Positions 41,640 to 53,230 of a stretch of DNA of 64,000 bases are shown here, piece by piece. The notes under the pieces are model-generated. The model had not been told where the DNA came from, searched no databases, and worked only from the letters and a program-made list of their open reading frames with translations. Numbering within the stretch: position 1 is the first letter of the stretch; every line of letters starts with the position of its first letter. A program made the position numbers and the translations under genes. Source of the DNA: Thiocapsa bogorovii (GTDB taxonomy: Bacteria; Pseudomonadota; Gammaproteobacteria; Chromatiales; Chromatiaceae); the NCBI RefSeq assembly GCF_021228795.1, contig NZ_CP089309.1:2976001-3040000 (forward strand). The letters run 5' to 3'.

Positions 41640-43474
41640 TAGAGCGGCAGCAGCCAAGGCACCAGAAGCACGCTCATGATCATGACCAACAGCGTCAAGG
41701 GCAAGCCGATGCGAATGAAATCCGCAAAGGTGTAGTTGCCCGCGGTCGCGACCAGGGTGTTGATGGGCGAGATGGGCGTCATGAAGGCGGACGATGCCGC
41801 GAGCGCGATGATCATCGCAAAGGGGTAGGGCGATGCACCCAGGGCTTCGGCGACCGCGAGCGCGACCGGGATCATCAGGACCGCGTTGGCCGTATTCACG
41901 ATGAAGAGGCCCAGCAGCACTGTAATGGCGAACAAGACCCCGAGCACCGCATAGGGGCCGGCGCCCCCGATCCAGGCCACCAAGGCGTTCGCCGCGATGT
42001 CCACTCCCCCGGTACGGTCCAGGGCGAGGGCGAAGGGCATCATGCCCACGATCATCACGAGGCTCCTCAGCTGGATCGCGCGGTATGCCTTGTCCAGATC
42101 GATGCAGCGAAAAAGACCCATCAGGAGACAGCCGATCAGGGCGGCCTGGACGTTCGGGACGATTCCGGTCGCCATCAGGGCGACCACCACGACGAGTGTG
42201 AGAACCGCATAGGGTGCGCGCTTGGCCGCCGGCAGGTATTCGTCGAACTCCTTGGGAAGATTGAGCACGATCAGATCGTGCGTATCCTCCTGCAGGCGGC
42301 GGATCGTCTTCCAGGGTCCGACGAGCAGCAGCGTATCGCCCACCTTCAGGGTCTCCGCGCGCAGCCCGTGCGGTGCATGGGCCTCCGGGCCGCGCCGCAT
42401 CCCGACCACGGTCAGCTCGGAGCGGACCATCCGCTCCGCCTCCGCGATCGTCTTGCCGGTAAAGCGCGACTCGTCCGCGATCATGCTCTCCACCATGCCG
42501 ATGTCCTGAGACCGGTCGACGAAATAGCGGCCGGTCCGCGGCAGGAGCTCGACGCCGTAGCGCTTGCAGAACTCGGCCACGTCGATCCGTTTCTCCTCCA
42601 GATCGACGTCGACCAAGAGGATGTCGTGCGGCTGCAGCAAGGTCTGCGGCGTGCGCGGGAGCAATTGGCGCGAACGGCCGAGACCGCGCTCGACGAGGAT
42701 GATCCGCACACCGATCTTCGCGGGCAGATCCAGCTCGCCCAGCGTTTTGCCGAGCAAGGGCGAGTCGGGACGCACCCGCACGCGATATTCGCGATCGGCG
42801 AGCCGGTAGCGCTCGACCCACTGCATGAGTTTCGGGCGCGTCCGGGCCGTCGGCGTCTCCGGCGTTTTCGGGCGCAGCCATCGCTGCGTGACCAGCATGT
42901 AGAGCGTCGCCATCAGCAGGATCGGCAATCCAAACGGCGTGAATGAGAAAAAATTGAACCCCTCCGCGCCGGTGCGGACGAGCTCGTAGTTGATCACCAG
43001 ATTGGGCGAGGTGGCGACCAAGGTCATCATGCCGCTGATGAGCGCGGCATAGGCCATCGGCATCATCAGCTGGCTCGCCGGGATGCGGCGCCGGCTCGCG
43101 ATCCGCAGCACCACTGGGATAAAGATGGCTACCACACCGGTCGAGCTCATGACCGAGCCGAGCAGACCGACCGACAGCATCAGCAGCACCAGAAGCCGCC
43201 AGGCACTGTTGCCGCCGCGATGGGCCAGCCAATCGCCGATGCCGCGTGCCACCCCGGTCCGAGCCAGCGCTTCGCCGATCACGAACATGGCCGCGATCAG
43301 GACGATGTTGGGATTGCTGAAACCGGCGAGCGCCTCCTGGACCGTGATCACGCCGGTAAAGGGCAAAGCGATCATCATGATGAGGGCGACGGCATCCACC
43401 CGCGGCTTGTTGAGCGCGAACATCAGGATCGCGGCGCCCAGCATGAGAAGGACGATCAGAAGGTCTTGCGACAT
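41636..43474 (-). CDS. SLC13-family transporter with RCK_C (TrkA-C) domains
   Basis: 612 residues, inner membrane. Two membrane halves carry the anion:Na+ symporter hairpins (first half LVATSPNLVINYELV, second half SSAFMTPISPINTLVATAGN). Two TrkA-C domains sit between them (~215-300 and ~305-390; e.g. SPLLGKTLGELDLPAKIGVR, LRAETLKVGDTLLLVGPW). Likely substrates are sulfate, thiosulfate or dicarboxylates; the sequence does not decide. In a sulfur bacterium an inorganic sulfur anion is plausible. GGAGG lies 7 nt before the ATG. The stop codon lies in repeat copy C. Confidence 0.88.
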   Translation of the reverse strand: MSQDLLIVLLMLGAAILMFALNKPRVDAVALIMMIALPFTGVITVQEALAGFSNPNIVLIAAMFVIGEALARTGVARGIGDWLAHRGGNSAWRLLVLLMLSVGLLGSVMSSTGVVAIFIPVVLRIASRRRIPASQLMMPMAYAALISGMMTLVATSPNLVINYELVRTGAEGFNFFSFTPFGLPILLMATLYMLVTQRWLRPKTPETPTARTRPKLMQWVERYRLADREYRVRVRPDSPLLGKTLGELDLPAKIGVRIILVERGLGRSRQLLPRTPQTLLQPHDILLVDVDLEEKRIDVAEFCKRYGVELLPRTGRYFVDRSQDIGMVESMIADESRFTGKTIAEAERMVRSELTVVGMRRGPEAHAPHGLRAETLKVGDTLLLVGPWKTIRRLQEDTHDLIVLNLPKEFDEYLPAAKRAPYAVLTLVVVVALMATGIVPNVQAALIGCLLMGLFRCIDLDKAYRAIQLRSLVMIVGMMPFALALDRTGGVDIAANALVAWIGGAGPYAVLGVLFAITVLLGLFIVNTANAVLMIPVALAVAEALGASPYPFAMIIALAASSAFMTPISPINTLVATAGNYTFADFIRIGLPLTLLVMIMSVLLVPWLLPLY

Positions 43475-43661
43475 GCTGTTTCCTCCGTGGCGCTGCGACC
43501 CGTGACCGGCCCGCCGCGTTGGCCCTCGGGTTCGGAGCCCCGCGCTCCGACCCGAAACGGGTTTATCCTATCGGAAACAGCCAGGGATCTCGCACGCACT
43601 GCCGTGCGACCATCGACGGCGACGTGCGCGGCCTGTACCGATCGACACCGGAGACCACCCC

Positions 43662-44276
43662 ATGTCCATGCAAAGCCGGTATCAGCAACCCGAACCGCAA
43701 CCGACCCAGGACGGCATCGTCCATTTCTCCGACGTGAGCTGGGACGACTACGAGCGCTTGCTCGTGATGCGCGGCGATCATTCCGCGCCGCGGATCGCCT
43801 ACCTGGAAGGAGAGGTCGAGATCATGAGCCCATCGCAGACCCACGAAAGCATCAAGTCCGTCATCGGCCGCCTGGTCGAGACCTATTGCCTGGAGCGCGA
43901 CATCGTCTTCTCGACCTACGGCTCGTGGACACTCAAGGACAAGGCCCGCAACCGCGGTGCCGAGCCGGATGAGTGCTATGTCTTCGGGGCAGCGCCGGCC
44001 GAGCGCCCGCATCTCGCCATCGAGGTCGTTTGGACCCACGGCCGAATCGACAAGCTCGAGATCTACCGCCAGCTCGGCGTCGCCGAGGTGTGGTACTGGC
44101 GCCAGGGTCTCATCCAGCCCTACTGTCTCCGCGGCGAGCGTTACGAGCCGGTGAACGCGAGCCAGGTCCTGCCCGGCTTGGATCTTGCGCTCCTGATGCG
44201 CTTCATCGACGAGCCAACCACCTCACAGGCGATTCGGGGCTATCGCGATGCGCTGCGGGGCGATGAAAGGGTCTGA
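43662..44276 (+). CDS. Uma2-family (DUF820) putative endonuclease
   Basis: 204 residues of the Uma2 family, a PD-(D/E)XK-like fold common in bacteria with many repeats. The conserved pattern is visible: ISPSQ-like IMSPSQTHESIKSVIG, GAEPDECYVF and the core LAIEVVWTHGRIDKLEIYRQ then LGVAEVWYW. GGAG lies 8 nt before the ATG. Function of the family is not established; a link to mobile elements is suspected. A solo MITE end follows 15 bp after the stop. Confidence 0.82.
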   Translation: MSMQSRYQQPEPQPTQDGIVHFSDVSWDDYERLLVMRGDHSAPRIAYLEGEVEIMSPSQTHESIKSVIGRLVETYCLERDIVFSTYGSWTLKDKARNRGAEPDECYVFGAAPAERPHLAIEVVWTHGRIDKLEIYRQLGVAEVWYWRQGLIQPYCLRGERYEPVNASQVLPGLDLALLMRFIDEPTTSQAIRGYRDALRGDERV

Positions 44277-44291
44277 CGGCAGGTCGGGGCT

Positions 44292-44326
44292 CTGAGCATG
44301 CAAAATAGGGTGGAACGGGGTACTAG
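44292..44326. repeat. Solo end of the 6.5-kb MITE family
   Basis: 35 bases matching the right terminal repeat at 6748-6782 with three mismatches (core GCAAAATAGGGTGGAACG). No partner end is found within ~1 kb, so it is a remnant or a minimal copy. The barrel gene on the minus strand takes its TAG stop from it. Confidence 0.7.
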
Positions 44327-45225
44327 AAGCGCCCGATCAAAGAAACCCCCAGCATCAACGCCGTATCCTGATCCTCTTCGTATAGCCGTTTCCCCTTCTC
44401 GTCCTCGACCCGCAAGGTTGTCCCGGTCGATGCACCGGCGTAGAGCTTGAAGCTCAGGTTCTCGGTCAGGTCGCGCCCGAGCTGGACGAAGACGGGGATG
44501 AACTTGTGCTCGCCGACGCCGTCTGGGAAGGGGCCGTTGGAGTCGAGCCGAAAGCGATAGGATCGGTAGGCCGCGCCCACGCCCGCGGTCCAGCCCGAAT
44601 CGAGCGTATAGGACAGCTCCAACCCTGCGGGACCGGCAGGTCCGGCGGGGAAGGGGTTCGTGAGGCGCCAGCGATCGTTGATCCGCCAGTCGATGATCAG
44701 GAAGGGGAAGGCGCTTGTGTCCTCGATCTTCTCGAAGACGCCGACACCCAGCCCGAGGGTCAGGTCGGGTCGCACGGCTCGCGATACCGTGGCCGTGGCC
44801 CCGTATTCGAGCGTGTCCGAGAAGTTGGCGCCGGATTCGCCCGAGGACTCGATCGTCGGTGTCAGACCCAAGCGCCATCCGCCCTCGGTCCTGAAACCGT
44901 AGGATAGGGAGATGCCGGCTCGGTAGAGCCTGTCCCAGGGCTGCTCGCCGCCGAATCCGAGTGGTTTGTCGAAGTTCCAGTCCTCGTAGTCGAGTCGCAG
45001 CCGCGCGCCGAGAGACGAGCGCTCGTCGATTCTCCAGCTTGTGCCGAGCGATGTGAGGATCGCGGCATACCCGGCATCGCCGCCGGAGTCCAGATTGCTG
45101 TCGAATTGCCCAAGCGGGGTGACGGAGAAGCTGACGCCCGGCGGCGATTGCGCCGAACAGACCCCGGCAAATCCGGTCGACAGCAAGGCGGCACGGGCGA
45201 CACGGACGAGGCGAGGCGCTGGCAT
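44323..45225 (-). CDS. Predicted outer-membrane beta-barrel protein
   Basis: 300 residues. A signal peptide (LVRVARAALLSTGFAGVCSA then QS) is followed by alternating beta-strand pattern throughout (e.g. GVSFSVTPLGQFDSNLD, RLYRAGISLSYGFRTEGGWR), ending in LGVSLIGRF with the terminal Phe typical of barrels. No ligand or family function is recognised. The start is taken at ATG 45225 because TTAGGAG lies 8 nt upstream; the GTG at 45234 is too close to it. The TAG stop lies in a MITE-end repeat. Confidence 0.7.
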   Translation of the reverse strand: MPAPRLVRVARAALLSTGFAGVCSAQSPPGVSFSVTPLGQFDSNLDSGGDAGYAAILTSLGTSWRIDERSSLGARLRLDYEDWNFDKPLGFGGEQPWDRLYRAGISLSYGFRTEGGWRLGLTPTIESSGESGANFSDTLEYGATATVSRAVRPDLTLGLGVGVFEKIEDTSAFPFLIIDWRINDRWRLTNPFPAGPAGPAGLELSYTLDSGWTAGVGAAYRSYRFRLDSNGPFPDGVGEHKFIPVFVQLGRDLTENLSFKLYAGASTGTTLRVEDEKGKRLYEEDQDTALMLGVSLIGRF

Positions 45226-45584
45226 CGGAGACACTCCTAATAATGATCAGTTAGACGATGGACGGGTGGCCGAAACGCCGTGACGATAGCATCCCGAGAT
45301 CGAGCAGGACCAGCATCGGCGCCAGCCGATCCGACCGGGGTTGCGTTCCCGTTGCTCTTCGAGGACGATTTCGGGCGATTCACGAAACGGCCAAATGGGC
45401 GTCCGGCGCCGGATCGATCGCCCTCGCGGCTGCGAGGGTTTTCGCTGGTTTCTCGAGCGTTGCCCGGATTGCGTGCGGTCGAGACACCCGAGTCGTCGAT
45501 GAACGACGCGGGTTTCCGGGCCGAGACTCCGGACCGGAAGCCGACCACGATGGGGCTCGGGATGATTCGGAAGAGGACCGAATC

Positions 45585-45812
45585 ATGCTGTTGCAGCAGC
45601 TCAACCGGCGCGATCACAGCTTCACCCTCATGAGTCGCGGCAATCCGAGCACCGATACGGGTGCCGCGCAGTTGACCTGGATGTCGCCGCGAGTCCTCGG
45701 GCCCTCGCGTGTCTATGTGCTCGCCTTCACCGGATACGGCGACAGCCTGATCGACTGCAACTGGAAGCAGAATACGATCGGGATCGGTATGGCGCCGAAC
45801 GGCATCCTCTGA
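45585..45812 (+). pseudogene. pldA: Relic of outer-membrane phospholipase A (C-terminal end)
   Basis: 75 codons from an ATG preceded by GAGG. The protein SRGNPSTDTGAAQLTWMSPR followed by VYVLAFTGYGDSLIDCNWKQ and NTIGIGMAPN matches the last strands of PldA/OMPLA (family pattern YFsGYGeSLIDYN, then IGiG). The catalytic N-terminal and middle parts (HxSNG-type region) are absent, and the usual SLIDYN reads SLIDCN. It therefore cannot be an active phospholipase; a short expressed fragment cannot be excluded. Confidence 0.7.
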
Positions 45813-45906
45813 AGGGTCCGACGCGCGGCTGGACGTCACGCGCCGAATGGTCTTCTCACCGACGATGTCGGGTCACTCACGTTCTCCACCTCCTCTATGT
45901 CGACCC

Positions 45907-46059
45907 TTCGTGCCCGATGTCACGCCCTACGAAACAATGAAGATCCGAATGCTCAACGGCGGGCACGCGACGATCGCGTATCCGGCGGGCCTCATGGCGA
46001 TCTATTCGGACGGAGTCGAATCGGTCCTGACAGGTTATTTGGAGTCGCCGGCTCAATAA
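45907..46059 (+). pseudogene. Relic of a mannitol dehydrogenase-family gene
   Basis: About 50 codons reading FVPDVTPYETMKIRMLNGGH then ATIAYPAGLM, which matches the C-terminal domain motif (K-x-R-x-L-N-x-x-H) of polyol-specific long-chain dehydrogenases. The NAD-binding half and the rest of the C-domain are missing. A stop follows shortly after a diverged tail. Its position next to a sugar porin and PTS genes suggests an older polyol/sugar locus. Confidence 0.6.
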
Positions 46060-46192
46060 CCGCATGAACGACACATGACGAATCCGGAGTTGTACCGAAA
46101 AGATTCGATTTTATCGCGGAACTCTTGATCGGAATCCGACAGGATTTTCCGAACCGCGCGTCTACGAGCGTACCACCAGCGGAGCGAGACCA

Positions 46193-47527
46193 ATGACCGA
46201 CCGAATTGAGGGCCGAATGATTCAGCATGAAGACAAGTGGATTGGGTCGCGTATCCCTGCGGCGGCTCTCATTCTGACCTTGACGGCGCCTGTGGTCATG
46301 GCGTCGGACTATCCGTCGAGCGACTACTTTCTCGCCGACTGGGAGACGCGGGATACCTGGAAGGGACATGGAGTCAGTTTCGGGCTCAGCTACACCTCCG
46401 AGCCTATGTTCAACATCGCGGGAGGGGAGAAGCTCGGCGGGACCTACACCGACAACATCGGCCTGGAATTCGGCTTCGATCTCGATCGCCTCCTCGGCAT
46501 CCCGGCGACCAACCTTGTAATCAAGGGGTCAAAACGTGATGGAAGCTCCGTCTCCGAGCGCTTCATCGCGCCCTCGGAGGGGGGCAACCAGTTCACGGTG
46601 CAGGAGATCTTCGGCGGGCAGAACGTCAAGCTCGCCAACGTCCAGTTCAACACGGTCTTGTTGGACGAGCGACTGAATATTGCAGTCGGGCGAATGATCG
46701 CCAACGACGACTTCCTGCGCTCGCCGCTCTACTGTCAGTTCATCAACAACGCCTTCTGCGGGAGCCCGAAGCCGGTCTTCCTGCAAAACCCCTTTACCTT
46801 CACCGCCTACCCGCTCGCGACCTGGGGCACACGGATTCGCTACGACACCCCGTCGCGCGTCTGGACCGTCCAGGCGGCCGTCTATGACGGCGACCCCGAG
46901 GGCAAGGAAGGGGATCCGGAGAGCCGCAATCACAACCAACACGGCACCAGCTGGGGTTGGGGAAACAACGGGGTGACGATGGCCGGCGAGATCCATTACC
47001 ACGTCAACCGCGACTCCGACTCTGCCCTGCCGGGCACCTACAAGGTCGGCGGCTACTACATGACCGGCAGGTTCCAGGACCTCGAGAGCACCGACAATTC
47101 CACCGTGACCGGCAGCGCCATGGGTTGGGTCCTGGGCGATCAGATGCTCTACCGTGAGCGACCGGGATCGGAACGCGGACTCTGGGGCTTCGGTGCGCTG
47201 GTTTTCAGCTTCACGAACGACACCAATCCCATGCCCTGGTACTTCAACACCGGCCTCGTTTACCAGGGGCTATTCGAGAGCCGGCCCCGGGACACCACCG
47301 GGTTCGCCATCACCAGCGGCTGGTTCGGCAACGAGGTCAACGTCGCGCGCCGTGCGCAAGGCCTGGCTGAGAAGGATTACGAGGCGGTCATCGAGCTCAA
47401 TCACCAGTTCGTCCTCGGCAGAGGCGTCAGCTTCCAGCCGGATATCCAGTACATCATTCGTCCGGCAGGGACGGGTGACATCGACAACGCCCTCGCCATC
47501 GGCGCGCGAGTGGTCATCAATTTCTGA
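46193..47527 (+). CDS. OprB-type carbohydrate porin
   Basis: 444 residues. A signal peptide (IPAAALILTLTAPVVMA then SD) is followed by a 16-strand-type OprB barrel: YFLADWETRDTWKGHGVSFG, NLVIKGSKRDGSSVSERFIA, IAVGRMIANDDFLRSPLYCQ and the end ALAIGARVVINF with terminal Phe. OprB porins let sugars through the outer membrane. GGAG lies 8 nt before the ATG. It precedes the PTS genes on the same strand, so it probably supplies the PTS with its sugar. A Cys pair (LYCQFINNAFCGS) could form a loop disulfide. Confidence 0.87.
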   Translation: MTDRIEGRMIQHEDKWIGSRIPAAALILTLTAPVVMASDYPSSDYFLADWETRDTWKGHGVSFGLSYTSEPMFNIAGGEKLGGTYTDNIGLEFGFDLDRLLGIPATNLVIKGSKRDGSSVSERFIAPSEGGNQFTVQEIFGGQNVKLANVQFNTVLLDERLNIAVGRMIANDDFLRSPLYCQFINNAFCGSPKPVFLQNPFTFTAYPLATWGTRIRYDTPSRVWTVQAAVYDGDPEGKEGDPESRNHNQHGTSWGWGNNGVTMAGEIHYHVNRDSDSALPGTYKVGGYYMTGRFQDLESTDNSTVTGSAMGWVLGDQMLYRERPGSERGLWGFGALVFSFTNDTNPMPWYFNTGLVYQGLFESRPRDTTGFAITSGWFGNEVNVARRAQGLAEKDYEAVIELNHQFVLGRGVSFQPDIQYIIRPAGTGDIDNALAIGARVVINF

Positions 47528-47711
47528 TCGCCAACTGACGCGTTGCCCGTTGTGCGGGTGACGCGCCCACTTTTTCATCGGGTGACGAGGCTTGCCTCGG
47601 GCCAACTCGGCTACACTGGGTCACAGGCCAAGGACTCGACAGCAACAAGCGTCACGGAACAACAGCGAGCGCAATTCGCCCGATCGGCACGGGCATGAGG
47701 GGGACACCGCA

Positions 47712-50255
<2,544 letters not shown>

Positions 50256-50271
50256 CCGGGAGCATGCCGCA

Positions 50272-52377
50272 ATGAATTTGAAAGCAACCTGGGACGGCGC
50301 CTTTTCCAATCTGCAAAAGATCGGCAAGGCCCTGATGTTGCCGGTCTCGGTCCTGCCGGTGGCGGGCATCCTGCTCGGCGTCGGCAGCTCCATCGCCGGC
50401 GCCGAGGATCTCGCCCCCTGGCTGATCAAGCTCGGCGAGATCATGGCCGCCTCCGGCGGCGCGGTGTTCACCATCCTTCCTCTGATCTTCGCCATCGGCG
50501 TCGTGCTCGGCTTCACCAAGAATGACGGCGTCGCCGCCATGGCCGCCACCGTCGGCTATTTCGTGCTGATCGCCGCGCTCGGCGTCATCGGACTGATGTT
50601 CATCGACTGGGTGGCGCCGGCCGAACCCTTGGGGCTCAAGGACGGAAACAGCGCCTATGTCGAATATGACGCCGCCCGCGAACGCTTCATCTGTTTGGAC
50701 GCTCAGGGACGCACCTTAAGCAAGGTCAGACTCGACGAGATGACGCCCGACGGCAGTGATATGCGCAGCATCAGCTGCGGCGACGGCGATGCGGCGGTGA
50801 CGGTGCCCTTCTCGATCCAAGAGGTGGAGGAAGGCGGCGGCGCGCTGGCGCTGTATCAGGACAGCACCGGCAACGCTGTGCCCTTTCCGGTCGCCAAGAG
50901 CCGCGCCGAGATCAAGGAGATCTTCGGCATCGAGTCCATCGACACCGGCGTGTTCGGCGGGATCCTGATCGGTCTCATCGCCGCCTGGCTGTTCAACAAG
51001 TATTACCGCATCCAGCTACCGGCCTATCTGGGCTTCTTCGCCGGCAAGCGCTTCGTGCCCATCGTCGTGTCCTTCGCGGCCATCGGTCTAGCCGCCATTC
51101 TGGCGGTGATCTGGCCGCCCATCGGCGGCGCCATCCGCACCTTCGGCGACTGGGCCGCCTACGGCAACCCAGCTGCGGCAGTGACCATCTACGGCGTCGT
51201 CGAGCGCATGTTGCTGCCCTTCGGCCTGCATCACATCTGGAACGTGCCCTTTTTCTTCGAGGTCGGCACCTACATCGACCCGGAAACCGGAGAGGCGGTC
51301 CACGGCGTGCTCAGCCGTTACTTTGCCGGCGACTACGAGGCGGCCATCCTCGGCGGCGGCTTCGTCTTCAAGATGTTCGGACTCCCCGCAGCGGCGCTCG
51401 CGATCTATCACACGGCAAAACCCGAGAACAAGGCGCGCGTCGCCGGCATCATGGGCTCGGCAGCGTTGACCTCGTTCCTGACGGGGATTACCGAGCCGTT
51501 GGAATTCGCGTTCCTGTTCCTGGCGCCCTTGCTGTACGCGGCCCATGCCGTCCTGGTCGGTAGCGCCTATCTGGTGACCTATCTGCTCGACGCTCGGCTC
51601 GGCTACAGCTTCAGCCACGGCTTTATCGACTTTGCGCTCTATTGGGTCAACAACATCAAGCCCTGGATCATCCTGATCCTGGGGCCGATCTTCGCGGTGG
51701 TCTACTACGTGGTCTTCCGCACGCTGATCCTGAAGCTCGACCTGAAGACACCGGGACGGGAGGAGGCGGTTGCGGAAGCCGAGAACTTCAAGGACATCAT
51801 CGCCGACGACTATGCGAAAGAGCTGGTGCTGGCCTTCGGCGGCAAGAGCAACATCGCCGGGCTGGACGCGTGCATCACGCGTCTGCGCGTGGAGGTCGTC
51901 GACATCGGCAAGGCCAATCCGGACAAGCTCAAGGCTATGGGCGCCGCCGGCGTGCTGGTGGTGGGCAACAACCTACAGGCCATCTTCGGTCCCAAGTCCG
52001 ACAACCTGAAGACCGACATGGAAGAATACCTGGCCCATGCCGGTCCCGAGGCCGAGCTGCCCGAGGGCGCCGCGGCCCCCAAGGTCAGCTACAAGGCCGA
52101 CGACCTCAGGCCCCGTGCCCGTGATCCGCTGGCGCCGGAGAAGGCCCGCGCCATCCTCGCGGCACTCGGCGGTGCCGCGAATGTCCGCCAAACCGAGTCG
52201 GCGGCCGAGACACGCCTGCGCGTCGCCGTCGGCGACGGCACACGGCTCGACGAGACGGCCCTCGCGGCCGCTGGCGTGAAAGGCATCCTGCGCCTGCCCG
52301 ACAATGTGCTGCATCTGATCGTCGGGCTCAATGCCGATCAGTACGCGGCGGAGATCAAGGCGGCGATGGCGGGCTAG
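50272..52377 (+). CDS. Glucose-type PTS permease EIIBC with inserted domain and second EIIB
   Basis: 701 residues. The EIIC part matches PtsG/NagE-type permeases ([75 protein letters not shown]). Two oddities: an acidic soluble insert of ~90-100 residues (~122-220) between helices, before [13 protein letters not shown], where PtsG has a short loop; and two EIIB-like domains at the C-terminus. The first (~510-600) has the phosphoryl Cys in [13 protein letters not shown]. The second (~620-700; [17 protein letters not shown]) lacks it. GGGAG precedes the ATG by 9 nt, and it lies 16 bp after the triple fusion. Sugar: glucose or N-acetylglucosamine, not resolved. Confidence 0.88.
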   Translation: MNLKATWDGAFSNLQKIGKALMLPVSVLPVAGILLGVGSSIAGAEDLAPWLIKLGEIMAASGGAVFTILPLIFAIGVVLGFTKNDGVAAMAATVGYFVLIAALGVIGLMFIDWVAPAEPLGLKDGNSAYVEYDAARERFICLDAQGRTLSKVRLDEMTPDGSDMRSISCGDGDAAVTVPFSIQEVEEGGGALALYQDSTGNAVPFPVAKSRAEIKEIFGIESIDTGVFGGILIGLIAAWLFNKYYRIQLPAYLGFFAGKRFVPIVVSFAAIGLAAILAVIWPPIGGAIRTFGDWAAYGNPAAAVTIYGVVERMLLPFGLHHIWNVPFFFEVGTYIDPETGEAVHGVLSRYFAGDYEAAILGGGFVFKMFGLPAAALAIYHTAKPENKARVAGIMGSAALTSFLTGITEPLEFAFLFLAPLLYAAHAVLVGSAYLVTYLLDARLGYSFSHGFIDFALYWVNNIKPWIILILGPIFAVVYYVVFRTLILKLDLKTPGREEAVAEAENFKDIIADDYAKELVLAFGGKSNIAGLDACITRLRVEVVDIGKANPDKLKAMGAAGVLVVGNNLQAIFGPKSDNLKTDMEEYLAHAGPEAELPEGAAAPKVSYKADDLRPRARDPLAPEKARAILAALGGAANVRQTESAAETRLRVAVGDGTRLDETALAAAGVKGILRLPDNVLHLIVGLNADQYAAEIKAAMAG

Positions 52378-52541
52378 GTGAACTCAAGATAGGGAGAGTC
52401 GGCAACGGATTGCCCAAGCCAGGGATGTCGGATCCTGACCTGCCTACCGGTCGGTTTTGGGCTGGCCCGGGGATGATCCTCGAAACCGCCGGCCCGGGTG
52501 CGTTCGACTATACTGGCGCGAAAGGGCCCGAGCGCGTCGAT

Positions 52542-53126
52542 ATGTCCATACAACCAAAGACCATCTATAGCTTCGACGACTATCTGGTCGCCGAGCGCGA
52601 ATGCCGCGACCAGCGCCACGAGTATCTCGATGGCGAGGTCTTTGCGATGACGGGCGCGAGTTGGGAGCATAACGTCATCACCGCCAACCTCGTCGGCGAG
52701 TTGCATGCCAGGCTCAAGGCGCATCCATGCCGAGTGTTGTCCAACGACTTGCGTATCTACGCTGTAGTCGCGAATGCCGTCACCTACCCGGACGCCGCAG
52801 TGATCTGCGGAGCGCCGGAGTTCTACGACCAACGGCGAGACACGGTCACCAATCCCACCCTACTGATCGAGGTCTTGTCCCGATCCACGGAAGGCTACGA
52901 TCGCGGTGGCAAGTTCACCTGCTATCGAACCTTGCCGAGCCTGCGGCAGTATGTGCTCGCTGCCCAGAACCGGCAGGCCGTCGATGTCCTCACCCGCGAG
53001 ACCGATCAGCGCTGGGTCTTGACCCTGTACGACACCGTCGACCAGGTCGTCGTCCTGGATGCCATCGACTGCGCGGTCCCGATGCGCGAGATCTACGCCG
53101 GGATAGAGCTCGGTCACGATGACTGA
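52542..53126 (+). CDS. Uma2-family (DUF820) putative endonuclease
   Basis: 194 residues, a second member of the Uma2 family. It shows YLVAERECRDQRHEYLDGEV, the core acidic residues (VTYPDAAVICG, NPTLLIEVLSRSTEGYDRGG) and KFTCYRTLPSLRQYVLA. The first ATG that gives the family N-terminus (MSIQPKTIYSFDDYLVAE) is 52542; the longer ORF from 52410 is not supported. It is only distantly similar to the copy at 43662. It stands alone after the PTS genes. Confidence 0.82.
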   Translation: MSIQPKTIYSFDDYLVAERECRDQRHEYLDGEVFAMTGASWEHNVITANLVGELHARLKAHPCRVLSNDLRIYAVVANAVTYPDAAVICGAPEFYDQRRDTVTNPTLLIEVLSRSTEGYDRGGKFTCYRTLPSLRQYVLAAQNRQAVDVLTRETDQRWVLTLYDTVDQVVVLDAIDCAVPMREIYAGIELGHDD

Positions 53127-53230
53127 TTCGCGGTCCCGGTACTCGTGCTGCAACTGATGGTAGAGCAAGGTCTCAGCTCTGGCACTCCTGGCTGACGACC
53201 GACGGTGACCGATCGAGGTCGGTGGAGAGG

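Larger units (their letters stand above)
45226..46192. other. Gene-poor stretch with decayed genes
   Basis: About 970 bp between the barrel gene and the porin gene. It has no intact gene that I can support. It contains the two relics listed at 45585-45812 and 45907-46059. The first ~350 bp show nothing recognisable. The last ~130 bp are more AT-rich and presumably hold the porin promoter. Confidence 0.5.
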
